In this document: positions 1 to 11,289 of the stretch, one piece after another
Position numbering within the stretch: the stretch's first letter is position 1
How the letters are laid out: every line of letters begins with the position of its first letter
Origin: Manis javanica
Lineage: Eukaryota > Chordata > Mammalia > Pholidota > Manidae
Length of the DNA: 64,000 bases
Direction of reading: 5' to 3'
Assembly (NCBI RefSeq): GCF_040802235.1
Contig: NC_133166.1
Coordinates: forward strand, 113,226,991 to 113,290,990
Program-made: the position numbers and the translations under genes
Notes under the pieces: generated by a model
Told to the model about the DNA's origin: nothing
The model's database searches: none
The model's input: only the letters and a program-made list of their open reading frames with translations

Positions 1-957
1 ATATTTAACACAGAGTTTTAGTAGGGGGGTTCCTTGCATGTAGTTACATTGCTTCGACTGTAAATATCCTGCCTTGCTTTCTCCGGAGGCCCTCACCCTA
101 CTCTGACTACGCCCATGGTCCCTGTCTCGGAGATGGAGGAGATTAGGACAGTAAGGGCTTCCAGTTAGGGGTTTTAGCTGCTTGCTGTTTGTTGAGGCAA
201 GGAAGACAGACTGGCTGTAGGGGTGAGTGGACCTATGAAGATGGAGGTGTTGTCATGGGAGGGTACCTGTTGAAATCCTTGTCTTATGACCATCTGCAGT
301 TTGATTGCTTCTAGGCAAGAAGACACAAATTGAATTAGCAGGTTAAATAGGCAGGGTCTGAATATGAGAGTTCATACTATTACTCCAAGGTGGGGGATGA
401 AAAGTGCTAGTCAGGGCCACACCTACCCTGTGAAGGATTTGATGATTTGGTTTAGCCAGGAGAGGAACTAATAAAGGTGAGGGTTAATGATAGTAATGAT
501 GGCGTGTTTCAGGCCGCTTTCTTTTTAAGGTTTAAATCTAACAAGGGCAGAAATACTGCTGGCTAAAGGAAAGGGGTTTCACAATAGCACAGGAAATGAA
601 TACTAAGTCCCACTCTCATAAGGATGCTCAGAAAGAGGGAACTGGAGTTATAGAGCACTTACCTTAGGTGGCTGTCACTTGAAGAGATATTTTAGATTTT
701 CTGCAGGCTCACAGGTGCTGGATTCTTATGACTTTGCACTGCTGGATTTTAACACCACTTTACACAAGAGTGATGGATCCAGCTGGTGACTTTAGGGACC
801 TTGACAGCTGAGGGGGTAGACATAAGGATGAGACAGGGACCATGGGTGTAGTCAGAGTAAGGTGAGGGCCTCTGGAGAAAGCCAGGCAGGATATTTGCGG
901 TCAGAGCAATGTAAACTACATGCAAGGAAACCCCCCACCAAAACTCTGTGTTAAACA
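1..957. repeat. Inverted repeat of an ERV fragment (arms 1-129 and 826-957)
   Basis: The + strand from 1 to about 129 matches the reverse complement of about 957 to 826 with scattered substitutions and 1-base indels (roughly 88% by eye), then the two diverge. The arms are separated by about 700 bp. Both arms carry the fragment that ends in the integrase-like peptide. The left arm may continue beyond the window start. Confidence 0.8.
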
Positions 958-1116
958 TTAAGCTCTAGAGTCATTCTTCAGTGAGATCAATTAATATTCC
1001 CCAGATAAAGCAGAGTAGCACATGTTTTTATTATGCTGATCATTTACAATCATGTGTAAGATTCACCTTAACATGCTAAAGGCCCAGGCCTATGTGCTGT
1101 CTTTCCTCCTTCAGAT

Positions 1117-1620
1117 CTGATGAGGTGATTTTGCAAACTGGGCAACTAATTTAGCAAGTAAGCCCAGGCATAAACAACACAGTAAAAGGCAAGAAAGATT
1201 CCACCTTAAAGATAAGATTGCATTTTAATACCCAAGAAGTTACGAAGTTAGATTTAGCAAACAATACCTCAGCCCACCTTGGGGGCTGAGCAGGTGGCCT
1301 TGTTTCATATGTCCCCAGACCAACATGCTGGTATCTCAGGGAGAGATCATCAGAGCAGGAAGTTGCTTGTGTTAATTCTAAACATTCAGGGGCCACTTAA
1401 CAAGGCCACACCCCTAAGCCTTTTTCATGTTCTCAAAAATCCTCAACTGCCTATAAAACTCCTAGACAACGCACCACTCCTGACTCTCTTATCTCCTCCT
1501 GGGGTGAGCCAGGAGCTCTGTTCTTTTCATTTTATCTCTAAATAAAAGCCTGTACCTTGCTCTCCTACCTTGAGTGTGAAGCTCATTCGTCTGCTTTCGT
1601 GAACAAGAACCCCAGCATCA
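1117..1620 (+). mobile_element. LTR of a class I-like endogenous retrovirus, + orientation
   Basis: LTR architecture: a U3-like stretch, a TATA-like CTATAAAA near 1451, an AATAAA signal near 1541, and a U5-like tail ending near CCAGCATCA at 1620. The block around 1400 (CACTTAACAAGGCCACACCCC) and the block around 1240-1300 (TTTAGCAAACAATACCTC) also occur, diverged, on the - strand at about 7290 and 7430, so the two LTRs belong to one family. The outer limits are uncertain by some tens of bases. The LTR sits between two integrase-like - strand fragments. Confidence 0.6.
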
Positions 1621-2299
1621 AGGACAGGGTAGGGTCCTTCCCAAATAGGCTGCAATTGTGATTAGGGTGACCCATCTTCCCAAACTTTGATGAGGACCTG
1701 GGTCCCTGGGCTATAGAGAGGCTTGTCTTCTGATGGGTCAGGCTATGACCTGAGTGAGTCCAAATCCTCTTAAAGCCAGTTGGAACTTAGGTATAGATGT
1801 GCATATTCTGATAAGGCACTGACCTCAGGAAGTTGGCCTTTTTATCAGTTAGTAGGGGCTTGAATTTTTCAGGACATCAAGTTAGTTAAGAGGTTTAGTA
1901 AGCATGGTTCACACAGTGGGGCTAGTAAAAGCATTAGAAGTCTAGCAAAGGGTAGTTGCCAGGATGCCCGTCTCTAAAAGTGGAACTGAACTCATGATTC
2001 TGAGAGCCTCTGATGAATCTGAGAGACTGATCAGCTAGTGTCTTCGCTGCTTGTGAGAGACAGGGTTGAAATCCTTGTCTGAGCAACATCTGGAGTTGGA
2101 CTTTCCATTCTGGAAGAACAAACTTGTCAAGGAGATGGATGATGCGCGGCCAAATATGAGGATTGGGAATAGTAGTTGGGGTGGGAGACAAGTGGGGACA
2201 CTTGGAGAGTCGTGGACATCTGCTTGAGGGACCTAGAATTTAGGATTTAGTTTATTTCACAATGGTTAGTATTAGAATCTAGTATAGATAAAGCTACAT

Positions 2300-4460
2300 T
2301 ATTGAAACAGTCCTTTTCTCTCTAAAGTTACCCTCATTTTTATTAGATGTACTCATATTAAGAAAATAAGTTTAGCTTCAGAACACTTGGCTTGATTATA
2401 TAAGTGCCTCAAGAAAAGCAGTTGATCACATAGGATCTTTTAAATGTGCTCTGCTGGAACTTTTTATAAGGAATTTCAGATTGGCCTCTTGAGGCCAGGA
2501 AAGCCAAGCCAGACTTGCCATCAGGTGTTGCCTGCAGTACCTGTAGATTTGGGTGAATTCTTCTCTTTCCGAGTTTTCCAAGATATTTTGAGGTTCCTGA
2601 ACCTGCCAGGAAGTGACCTTCCTTACTCACCTGGTCAGGCTGCTGGGAACCCTGTAAGCAAGGTACCAGGGTAGTTCTTCCAAGGGGCTTTGTTGGCTCC
2701 ATAAAGTCAATCTTAGTTCCTTAAAGCTGTCTGGTCATATTTGAGTCTATGCATGTATCTCAAATATGACATTCCAGTCAAAGCCTTGGTAATAACCTGT
2801 GTTTTCAACTGTGTCCTTTTACAAGGAGAGCAGATTGTTATTGAACATATGCAAATAATAATGTTGCCATGAAATATGAAAATAGTTACTAAGAGTTTTT
2901 TAACTCTGGAGGGATCAGGTAGAAAGATAAATGTTTCAATTCTGCTTACAAAGGTATTTGTCATTTACTAAACTTGTCAGCTTAAGAGAAAAAGCTTAAA
3001 ACACTTTATCAGCAACATTTGAAACAAAAAGCCACAAAATCATTTTCCTCAGTTTACTCAGTCTTAGGTAATTGATTCTTGCTTTGCTTTAATCTAGGTT
3101 TTTTACTAGTTTTGGAATAAAACAGCAATTATAAATGATAAAAGACCTAGAAATGGCTATGGTTAACACAATTGACAAGGAGATTTGGTTATTTCTGTAA
3201 TGTGTAACAGTTTAATCATCTAAAGTTTAGCATCATTCATTTGCCAATGATTTCCAAGTAATTACATATCAAATGTATAAGCTGAACTATCTAAAACGCT
3301 TTCCTGTATGAGGAGGAAATTTTCCGATCTCTGGAAAATCTTGGAGTTAACTAGAGGTAAAAGTACCTTCTGAATGTGATTTTAGGAAAAAAGTGTTTAA
3401 GGCAATTGCTTAAAAGAAGATTGTAAGTCATTAAGAAACAATATTTAGTCATTTAACCAAAGTGACCAAGATTTTAAAGGCAGATACAGAAAGTCACACA
3501 GTTAGCAGAATTTAGCTCTTTTAATATTAAGATTTTTGTCTTGAGTAAGCAAACGTATTAGAGACATTAAGCACAAGAATAAGCTGCTGTAAACTGTTAG
3601 GCTAGCATTCTTTAGGCTTGTCTGTATGCACAGGAGAAGAGTTTTTTTTCTACAGACCATCTTTGTCATTATAACTTCAGTTAGGATCTACTGAGGGAAT
3701 AGCAGTGTTTCTAATGGGAAACTTAGTATCAGACAAGTAAGTAAAGGCTGTAGCAGACTTACAAGCCTTTTTAATTAACTCTTTGGCTCAGCTAAGTTTA
3801 GTTGTAAGCTGACATTGGGGCAGAAGTAAAGTAGGGAGAGGAGCAAGGAGAGGAGTGTATCAAGTTTGCAAGCTTGGCGGAGTTTTCTGGCTTCTGAGAT
3901 ACAAGCAAGCCTGAACGTAAGGGACCTCTGCTCAGCTGCCCACCCACTTACAGTTTGAGAGTCTCAGGGTGGAACTGGGATCAGTGGGAGAGAAGGCAGC
4001 CCCACAGTGTGACTCATCTAGGAAGAAAGGAAATTTAACTCTTCCTGTCATAAATATCTCCGAGAGCAAGACAGAAGACTATAGTCCTGAGGAATGGGTT
4101 AGAGAGCCCAGCGTCCCGTCCCGGGGTCTATCCCAGAGGTCATGGCACAGCCGGCTGCCCAGGCAGGACCTAACGCATCATCCCTCGTCAGACGTCTCTG
4201 CGTGGGATATGGAGCACTAGAGTCTCGTGGCTTCCTAGCAAAGGGTTAAAGGGGGCTTACCACAGGTGGTCCCATGAGACGTGGCAGGTGTTGACAAAGG
4301 CTGACAGCAAGGTCTTATGGGAGCCTGAAAGAGGCTCAACCAAGTTAGGCAAATAGCTAGAAAGCTGGCTTGTAATAAGCAGGCTAAGGGAAAGGCTTAT
4401 GAGAGGAGAACTGTGAATGGAGGGGGTGCAAGTGCAGAGGAAATGGGAGAATAGGATTCT
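2300..4460 (-). mobile_element. Probable ERV internal sequence, non-coding remains
   Basis: AT-rich sequence between recognised ERV fragments. The - strand at 2702-2409 reads a proline/glutamine-rich peptide that looks ERV-derived, but I cannot place it in gag, pol or env. No host exon was seen. The assignment rests mainly on lying between envelope-like sequence (<2300) and the antisense LTR near 7.1-7.6 kb. Confidence 0.35.
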
Positions 4461-4470
4461 AAGGTAGAGA

Positions 4471-5760
4471 TTTTTTTTTTTTTTTTTTTTTTGTTTTTTT
4501 TTTGAGAGGGCATCTCTCATATTTATTGATCAAATGGTTGTTAACAACAATAAAATTCAGTATAGGGGGGTCAATGCTCAATGTACAATCATTAATCCAT
4601 CTCAAGCCTAATTCTCGTCAGTCTCCAATCTTCTGAAGCATAACGAACAAGTTCTTACATGGTGAACGAATTCTTACAGAGTGAATAAATTCTTACATGG
4701 TGAACAGTACAAGGGCATTCATCACAGAAACTTTCGGTTTTGATCATGCAATATGACCTATAAACCATCAGGTCAAATATGAATATTCATTTGATTTTTG
4801 TACTTGATTTATATGTTGATCCCACATTTCTCCTATTATTATTATTATTTTTATTTTTAATAAAATGCTGAAGTGGTAGGTAGATGCAAGATAAAGGTAG
4901 AAAACATAGTTTAGTGCTGTAAGAAGGCAAATGTAGATGATCAGATGATCAGGTGTGTGCCTATGGACTAAGTATTAATCCAGGCTAGACAAGGGCAGCA
5001 AGACATCCACGGATGCAGAAGATTTCTCTCAAAGCAGGGGGGGTGAGGTTCTGAGCCTCACCTCTGTTGATCCCCAAATTCTCACCTGATGGCCCCCCTG
5101 CGACTGTGCCTGTCTTAGGTTGTTCCTCCCTTGAGGAATCTTACCCGTCTCTGGCTAACCAGTCATCTTCCGGGGCCATACAGGGAAATGTAAAGTTGGT
5201 AAGTGAGAGAGAAGCCATATTGTTTGCAAAGGTTAGCTTTTTACTTCTTTGCAGATTTATGCCCTCTGGCTTCTATGCCCAGCACTTGTCTCGAGGTATC
5301 TTTACCACCTGGAGGAATTATGATACTCGGTAAATTCGATATGAGGCACGAATTCTATTTAAGGTTTGTAATTAGGAAGGAAGAAGAAAAGCTATAGATG
5401 TAGCATATGAAGGAAACTTGGGAGGATTGATTATTTCTTTGACATATCTTCTTGTATAGTACCTTAAGTATGTATAGGTTTTAAACTACTAACTAATTTG
5501 CACACACATATTAACATAATAGGAATACGGTGACATAAACAAAGCAAATCTATAATTACCAGCCATCTCCAGTGAAGCCAAGAAAACCATTTAGGCACCC
5601 TAGGCATTTGTGAAAATTTATCTATAATATGATGGATATTTTCCAACTGTACTTGAACCATCAGACAAATTAAAGCAGCCCATTTCTGGGATCTGTTCAC
5701 ATCCCATATGTTCTTTTAACCATAGATAGTCTATAGTCATGAGATTTTGGGGTGCTACAT
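4471..5760 (-). mobile_element. L1 3' segment, 5'-truncated, antisense, with 15-bp TSD
   Basis: An antisense retroposed segment of about 1.29 kb. It starts with a long T run (4471-4501, the reverse of a poly(A) tail) and ends at 5760. The 15-bp string AAGGTAGAGATTTTT occurs at 4461-4475 and again at 5761-5775, directly flanking the element. This is a perfect target-site duplication that overlaps the first T residues. The body has no intact ORF. I recognise it as a non-primate L1 3' end from memory only; the insertion structure is visible directly. It interrupts ERV-derived sequence, so it is younger than that ERV. Confidence 0.75.
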
Positions 5761-5775
5761 AAGGTAGAGATTTTT

Positions 5776-7060
5776 AAGGAAACTTTGGTCTTTATACTTG
5801 CTGAGTCTTAAGGTTTTAGTAGTAATTACAGGTTCCAGGGTCAGGGTGGAAAAAGGGAAGAGTGGCAGCTCTTAACTGAGCTTTTAGAGTCAGCAGAAGG
5901 CATAAAGGAGTGTTCTAGCCAGGCCAGCCTCCCGGAGATCTGAGAGCCTCCTCAGGAGACCATAGGAGGTCAAGGTTCCTGGAGAGGTCACTAAACTAGT
6001 TAGGAAAGATCATCGCCTGGTTGCCTGGGCTGAGGCAGGCAGCTGTGAGGAAAAAAAAAAAACTGCTGTGCTGAGAAAGAGGTTTTGAACCTAGGCTATG
6101 GTCCTGCAGGCTGCAGGCTAGGCTGGAGAGGTGAGTCCTAAATGGGAGGTCTGAGTTAAGTCAGACCTGTAGATCCCATCAGAGTAAAAGTCTGTTTCCC
6201 TCTAAATGGAAAATAGAGCAGATGTGACAACAGAAAGAACTTAATACAAAAGGGACAAAGGGTCATAGATAGAGGCAAGTGAGAAGTCTCTTAGCTCCTG
6301 CAGGGAGCCGTCAAAGAAGAGAGTAGAGGAAGAAATCTGGGTGCTCTGGGTGACATTCCCTAGGACCCAATTGTGACCTGCCTCCTAGGGAGGGGTTCCC
6401 CACAAGGCAAGCACAGGTGGGTGCTGCCTCCAGGTGGGTTTGGTGGACATCTCATGGCCAAGGAGATCATGAGATGTGGGTCCTTAGGGTTTGCCCCAAT
6501 TAGCTGACCAGCAGATAACACACACACACACACACACACAAAAAGAAATGCAGCAAGTAGGGGAAATCTGAGAACACGTAAAAGTAAGTCTCTGCGTGGA
6601 CACATTAAATCTTGCGTGGGGACTTGCCGTGGAATTGGAAGTGGGTGCTTTTACAGTGTGCCTCCGTTGCGCAGACATTGTCTTGCAGTTGCCAGAGTGC
6701 CTAATGCAATCTTCCCCAGTCCACGACCAAACTTATCCTGTCACAGGAGTCTTCCGGCGGGCACCCTGTGGCCTTTACTGCTCGACCCGTGCCCACAGTG
6801 CGGCTGTTTTTGGTCAATGAGAGAAAGAGAAGGAAGGAAAGGATTCCCAGAGAAGAGGTAGTGAGTGCCTGCCTCCAGCCAGGGGACGAGGCACATGCGG
6901 CTTACTGGGGGTTGGAAATCCATGCGAGTTACGCAGCACCAAGTCTTGTTGGTGGGAGAGGTGGATTCGGCTTAGCAAGGATGGAATCCATCCAAGTCCA
7001 TGGCACCCTGTGTGGTGTGGGGAGAGGCGTTGTGTATTTTCCTCGGTTGTCCCTGCCACG
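5776..7060 (-). mobile_element. Probable ERV 5' leader/gag-side internal sequence
   Basis: Sequence following the antisense LTR (7.06-7.59 kb) in - strand order, where an ERV leader would lie. No intact gag-like frame was recognised. It holds a (CA)n microsatellite at about 6518-6540. No host exon or conserved motif was seen. Confidence 0.35.
6518..6540. repeat. (CA)n microsatellite
   Basis: About 11 uninterrupted AC dinucleotides followed by an A-rich run, within ERV-derived sequence. Confidence 0.95.
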
Positions 7061-7590
7061 ATAAAGAGTTGAAGGGCAGAGACACAGTAGTGAAGCAGAA
7101 TAAAAGTTTTATTTAAAGTTACTTCTTAGAAATAACTGCAGGCGACCTCAGAGAGGAGCGCCCTGAAAGGTTGGAAAAAGTTAAAGTTACGCACTTAGAA
7201 AGTGCGGGCGACGTCAGAGAGAAGAGCGAGTGCCCTGAGAGGTTGGGGGTTCCCCCTTTTAAGGATTTTTCAGGAATGTGACAAAGGGCTAGGGGTGTGA
7301 GCTTGTTAAGTGGTCTCAAGTATTTTTGTTGAGATGTTAAGTTTCTTATCAGTCCTCTAGGTAATTCTGCAAAATTAGCTTATCAATCAAGACTGTCTGC
7401 CCTTCCTCCAAGGTGTGGGCAGAGGTATTTGTTTGCTAAAGAGTATGTTAAGAATCTTTCTTCTTAAACTTACTGGTTTTTTTTCAAAATGCAATTTTGG
7501 CTTTAAGGCGGGATCACCTGTCTTTATTATGCTGTTTATAGGTGGGCCTTTTTAGCAGGCTAGAGTCAATCTTACAATGATCTAATTGAC
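7060..7590 (-). mobile_element. LTR of a class I-like endogenous retrovirus, antisense
   Basis: Read on the - strand this has a U3-like stretch, the block CACTTAACAAGCTCACACCCC shared with the + strand LTR at 1117-1620, an AATAAA signal at about 7098-7104, and a U5-like tail. The shared TTTAGCAAACAAATACCTC-type block is also present. Its orientation agrees with the - strand ERV fragments to its left, so it may be the 5' LTR of a heavily deleted provirus. The ends are approximate. Confidence 0.6.
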
Positions 7591-7720
7591 ACAATGAAGA
7601 CATGGGCTGTGCTCAGAAACTTTTATCTGGAGAATATTCAAACCTTTGAGGCCAAGTTGCTCTTGACCTTTTGAGCTTTAACTGATTAACTTTAACTCTC
7701 AGTCTGTTCTGGCTTTCTAG

Positions 7721-7783
7721 TTTTTTTTATATTTTTAAATTTTGGTATCATTAATCTACAGTCACATGAGGAACATTATGTTT
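7721..7783 (-). mobile_element. 63-bp L1 3'-end stub, antisense, with perfect 14-bp TSD
   Basis: GGCTTTCTAGTTTT occurs at 7711-7724 and again at 7784-7797. The DNA between is a T run followed by the reverse complement of an L1 3' end: its AACATAATGTTCCTCATGT-like end matches the 3' end of the large L1 near 36570-36605. This is an extremely 5'-truncated L1 insertion about 100 bp from the HRAS CpG island. Confidence 0.85.
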
Positions 7784-7879
7784 GGCTTTCTAGTTTTGAC
7801 TGGTTAACTGAGTCCTTTCTAGGGGGCTTTACTGACCTTGTTCCCTTTCCACCCCGCTCATATCTATTTTCCTGCCTAA

Positions 7880-8660
7880 CACTCAGACCGGACCCGGGCG
7901 ACCCCACCCAGTACACAGCCGGCCACCGATCCCCGCGAAGGGTCTCTATCTCCCCATGAGTCTCGCCTGTTCGGTGGAGGGTCTGGGCCCTTCCGGGAGA
8001 AGCTGTTGCCCCCGGACCTGCTACCCGGCAGCCCTCGCTCCCCGGGGCCCGGCCGCGTCCAGCCGAACCGTTCCAGCCCGCTAGGCCGCAGCCCCCGAAA
8101 GCCAAGCGGGCGGACACCGCCCTCCGCAACACTCCCGGAAGCCCTGCCCAGCCGTGGCCCCTGACGGGCGGGCCTCTCGGCCAACCGGAGCGGGGCGGGG
8201 CGGGATGCCCAGCCCCCTGGCGCGCGCGCCCAATAGTAGGGCGCACCTGGCTGACGGACGGGCGCGGGGCGGGGCCTGCGCGGGCCCGGCCAAGTGTCCG
8301 CCCCCCGCAGCCGGAGCCGCACCCGCCACGGACGGAACCCATGCGCCGGGCGAGCCGCGCGCCCCGGCCACGGCCCCCGCTCCCGACCCGGCTTCGGCCC
8401 CAGTCCCGGGGCCAGTCGCGCCAGCGAGCGGTGAGTGCAGCAGGGCGGCGGGAACGGGGGTGGCGGGCCCGGGACGCGCGGCTCGGGCAGGGAGCCGGCT
8501 GTCCTCGCCGGCCGCGCAGGCGGGCGCGCGGGGGCGCAGGTGAGCCTCGGGCGGCGGGCGGGGCGCTGCGGCGGGGTCGGGGGCCGCCGGCGGCGGGGGC
8601 TGGGCGTGCCGGCGGTGGGTCCGCTCTGCCTCGCCCAGGCTCGCTGCTCAGTCTCCGCGT
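7880..8660. promoter_or_regulatory. HRAS: HRAS CpG-island promoter
   Basis: Dense CpG sequence with GC boxes (GGGGCGGGGCGGG at 8191-8203 and GGGGCGGGGCC at 8266-8276) and a CCAAT motif at 8230-8234, with no TATA box. This fits the known TATA-less housekeeping promoter of HRAS. The motifs lie just upstream of the inferred non-coding exon 1. The island extends upstream to about 7.88 kb, where ERV-derived sequence begins. Confidence 0.85.
8280..8430 (+). other. HRAS: HRAS non-coding exon 1 (start approximate)
   Basis: The stretch from GCCGGAGCCGCACCCGCC to the donor at 8431 (GTGAGT, after CCAGCGAGCG) resembles the remembered human HRAS first exon and its donor context. The transcription start is a guess within the GC-box region. 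An ATG at 8341 lies in this exon, but its frame is unrelated to Ras. Confidence 0.65.
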
Positions 8661-9081
8661 CCCAGACCGGCCCTCCTTGGGGCCCACAAGTGCCCTCAGG
8701 CCGCATGTGGGCGCCCCTGTGGCCATTGCGCTGGAAGGCTTGCCCACCCTCCGGGGTCCCAAGGTTCCCGCGGGAGGCCCCCACACCAAGCGAGTCTGGG
8801 TTTAGGAAGCCATTGCCCGCTGCCCTTCAGACGCACTCTCTCATTAAACATCACAAATCGCGGACACTCCAGCTGGTGCCCCAGGCCCTTTTTCTTTCTT
8901 ACCTGTTCCCGTGGGCCCACACCTCCTTAGGGTCTTTTCCTGCCAGCCTGTCTGCTCAACTGGAACCTTCACCCCCAGCTAACTTCCCCATGTGCCCTAT
9001 TTTGTACAAAGTTCTTAGGGCAACAGGGCACCATGGGGTTCTCTAACTTGTTCAGGAGCACAGGCCAGCCCACCAGGGTAG

Positions 9082-11019
<1,938 letters not shown>

Positions 11020-11263
11020 CCATGCTGCGTGCACTCCTGCTGTGGATCCGTGGTGCCTGTCCTGGATGCGGAGGCCCGAGGCAGGAGGAGGCGCCGTTGG
11101 AGGAAGGAGAGGGAAGGGAGGGCTGCTGAGCCCGGCAGGGGTGTTGGTGAATGGCAGACCTTCCGGGACGCTTTGCACAGACTGTTGTGAACTGACGCCG
11201 CAGCACCCCGGCTGCTCCTCTCCTCCCGCCCTGTTCTGGCCTAACGGGCACAAGTTGAATTGC

Positions 11264-11269
11264 AGTAAA
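11264..11269 (+). terminator. HRAS: HRAS poly(A) signal variant AGTAAA
   Basis: AGTAAA lies in GAATTGCAGTAAATTATTTG, about 245 bp after the stop codon. This context resembles the remembered human HRAS 3' end, which also lacks a canonical AATAAA. Cleavage is probably 15-25 bp downstream. Confidence 0.75.
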
Positions 11270-11289
11270 TTATTTGATGGTCTTGACCC

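Larger units (their letters stand above)
1..2300 (-). mobile_element. ERV class I-like mosaic: integrase C-terminus and envelope tail fragments
   Basis: Broken gammaretrovirus-like coding fragments, mostly on the - strand. Positions 958-749 read a peptide ending in an integrase C-terminus-like stretch (STPSAVKV...TSWIHHS). A second integrase-like stretch (VLIKVWEDGSP, then QPIWEGPY) lies at about 1720-1630. Envelope transmembrane/cytoplasmic-tail-like pieces are at about 320-260 (AIKLQMVIRQGF), 1920-1850 (a hydrophobic run) and 2150-2050 (KVQLQMLLRQGF). Their order is not that of one provirus, because envelope pieces lie upstream of an integrase piece in - strand order. At least two copies or a rearrangement are therefore needed. 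No intact reading frame remains. The class is judged by motif recognition only. Confidence 0.6.

Noticed and set aside
7776-8789. Long - strand open frame (337 codons) across the HRAS CpG island
   Set aside because: Pure GC-rich composition (Arg/Pro/Gly/Ala runs), overlapped by other long frames on both strands, and no family resemblance. Stop codons are simply rare here.
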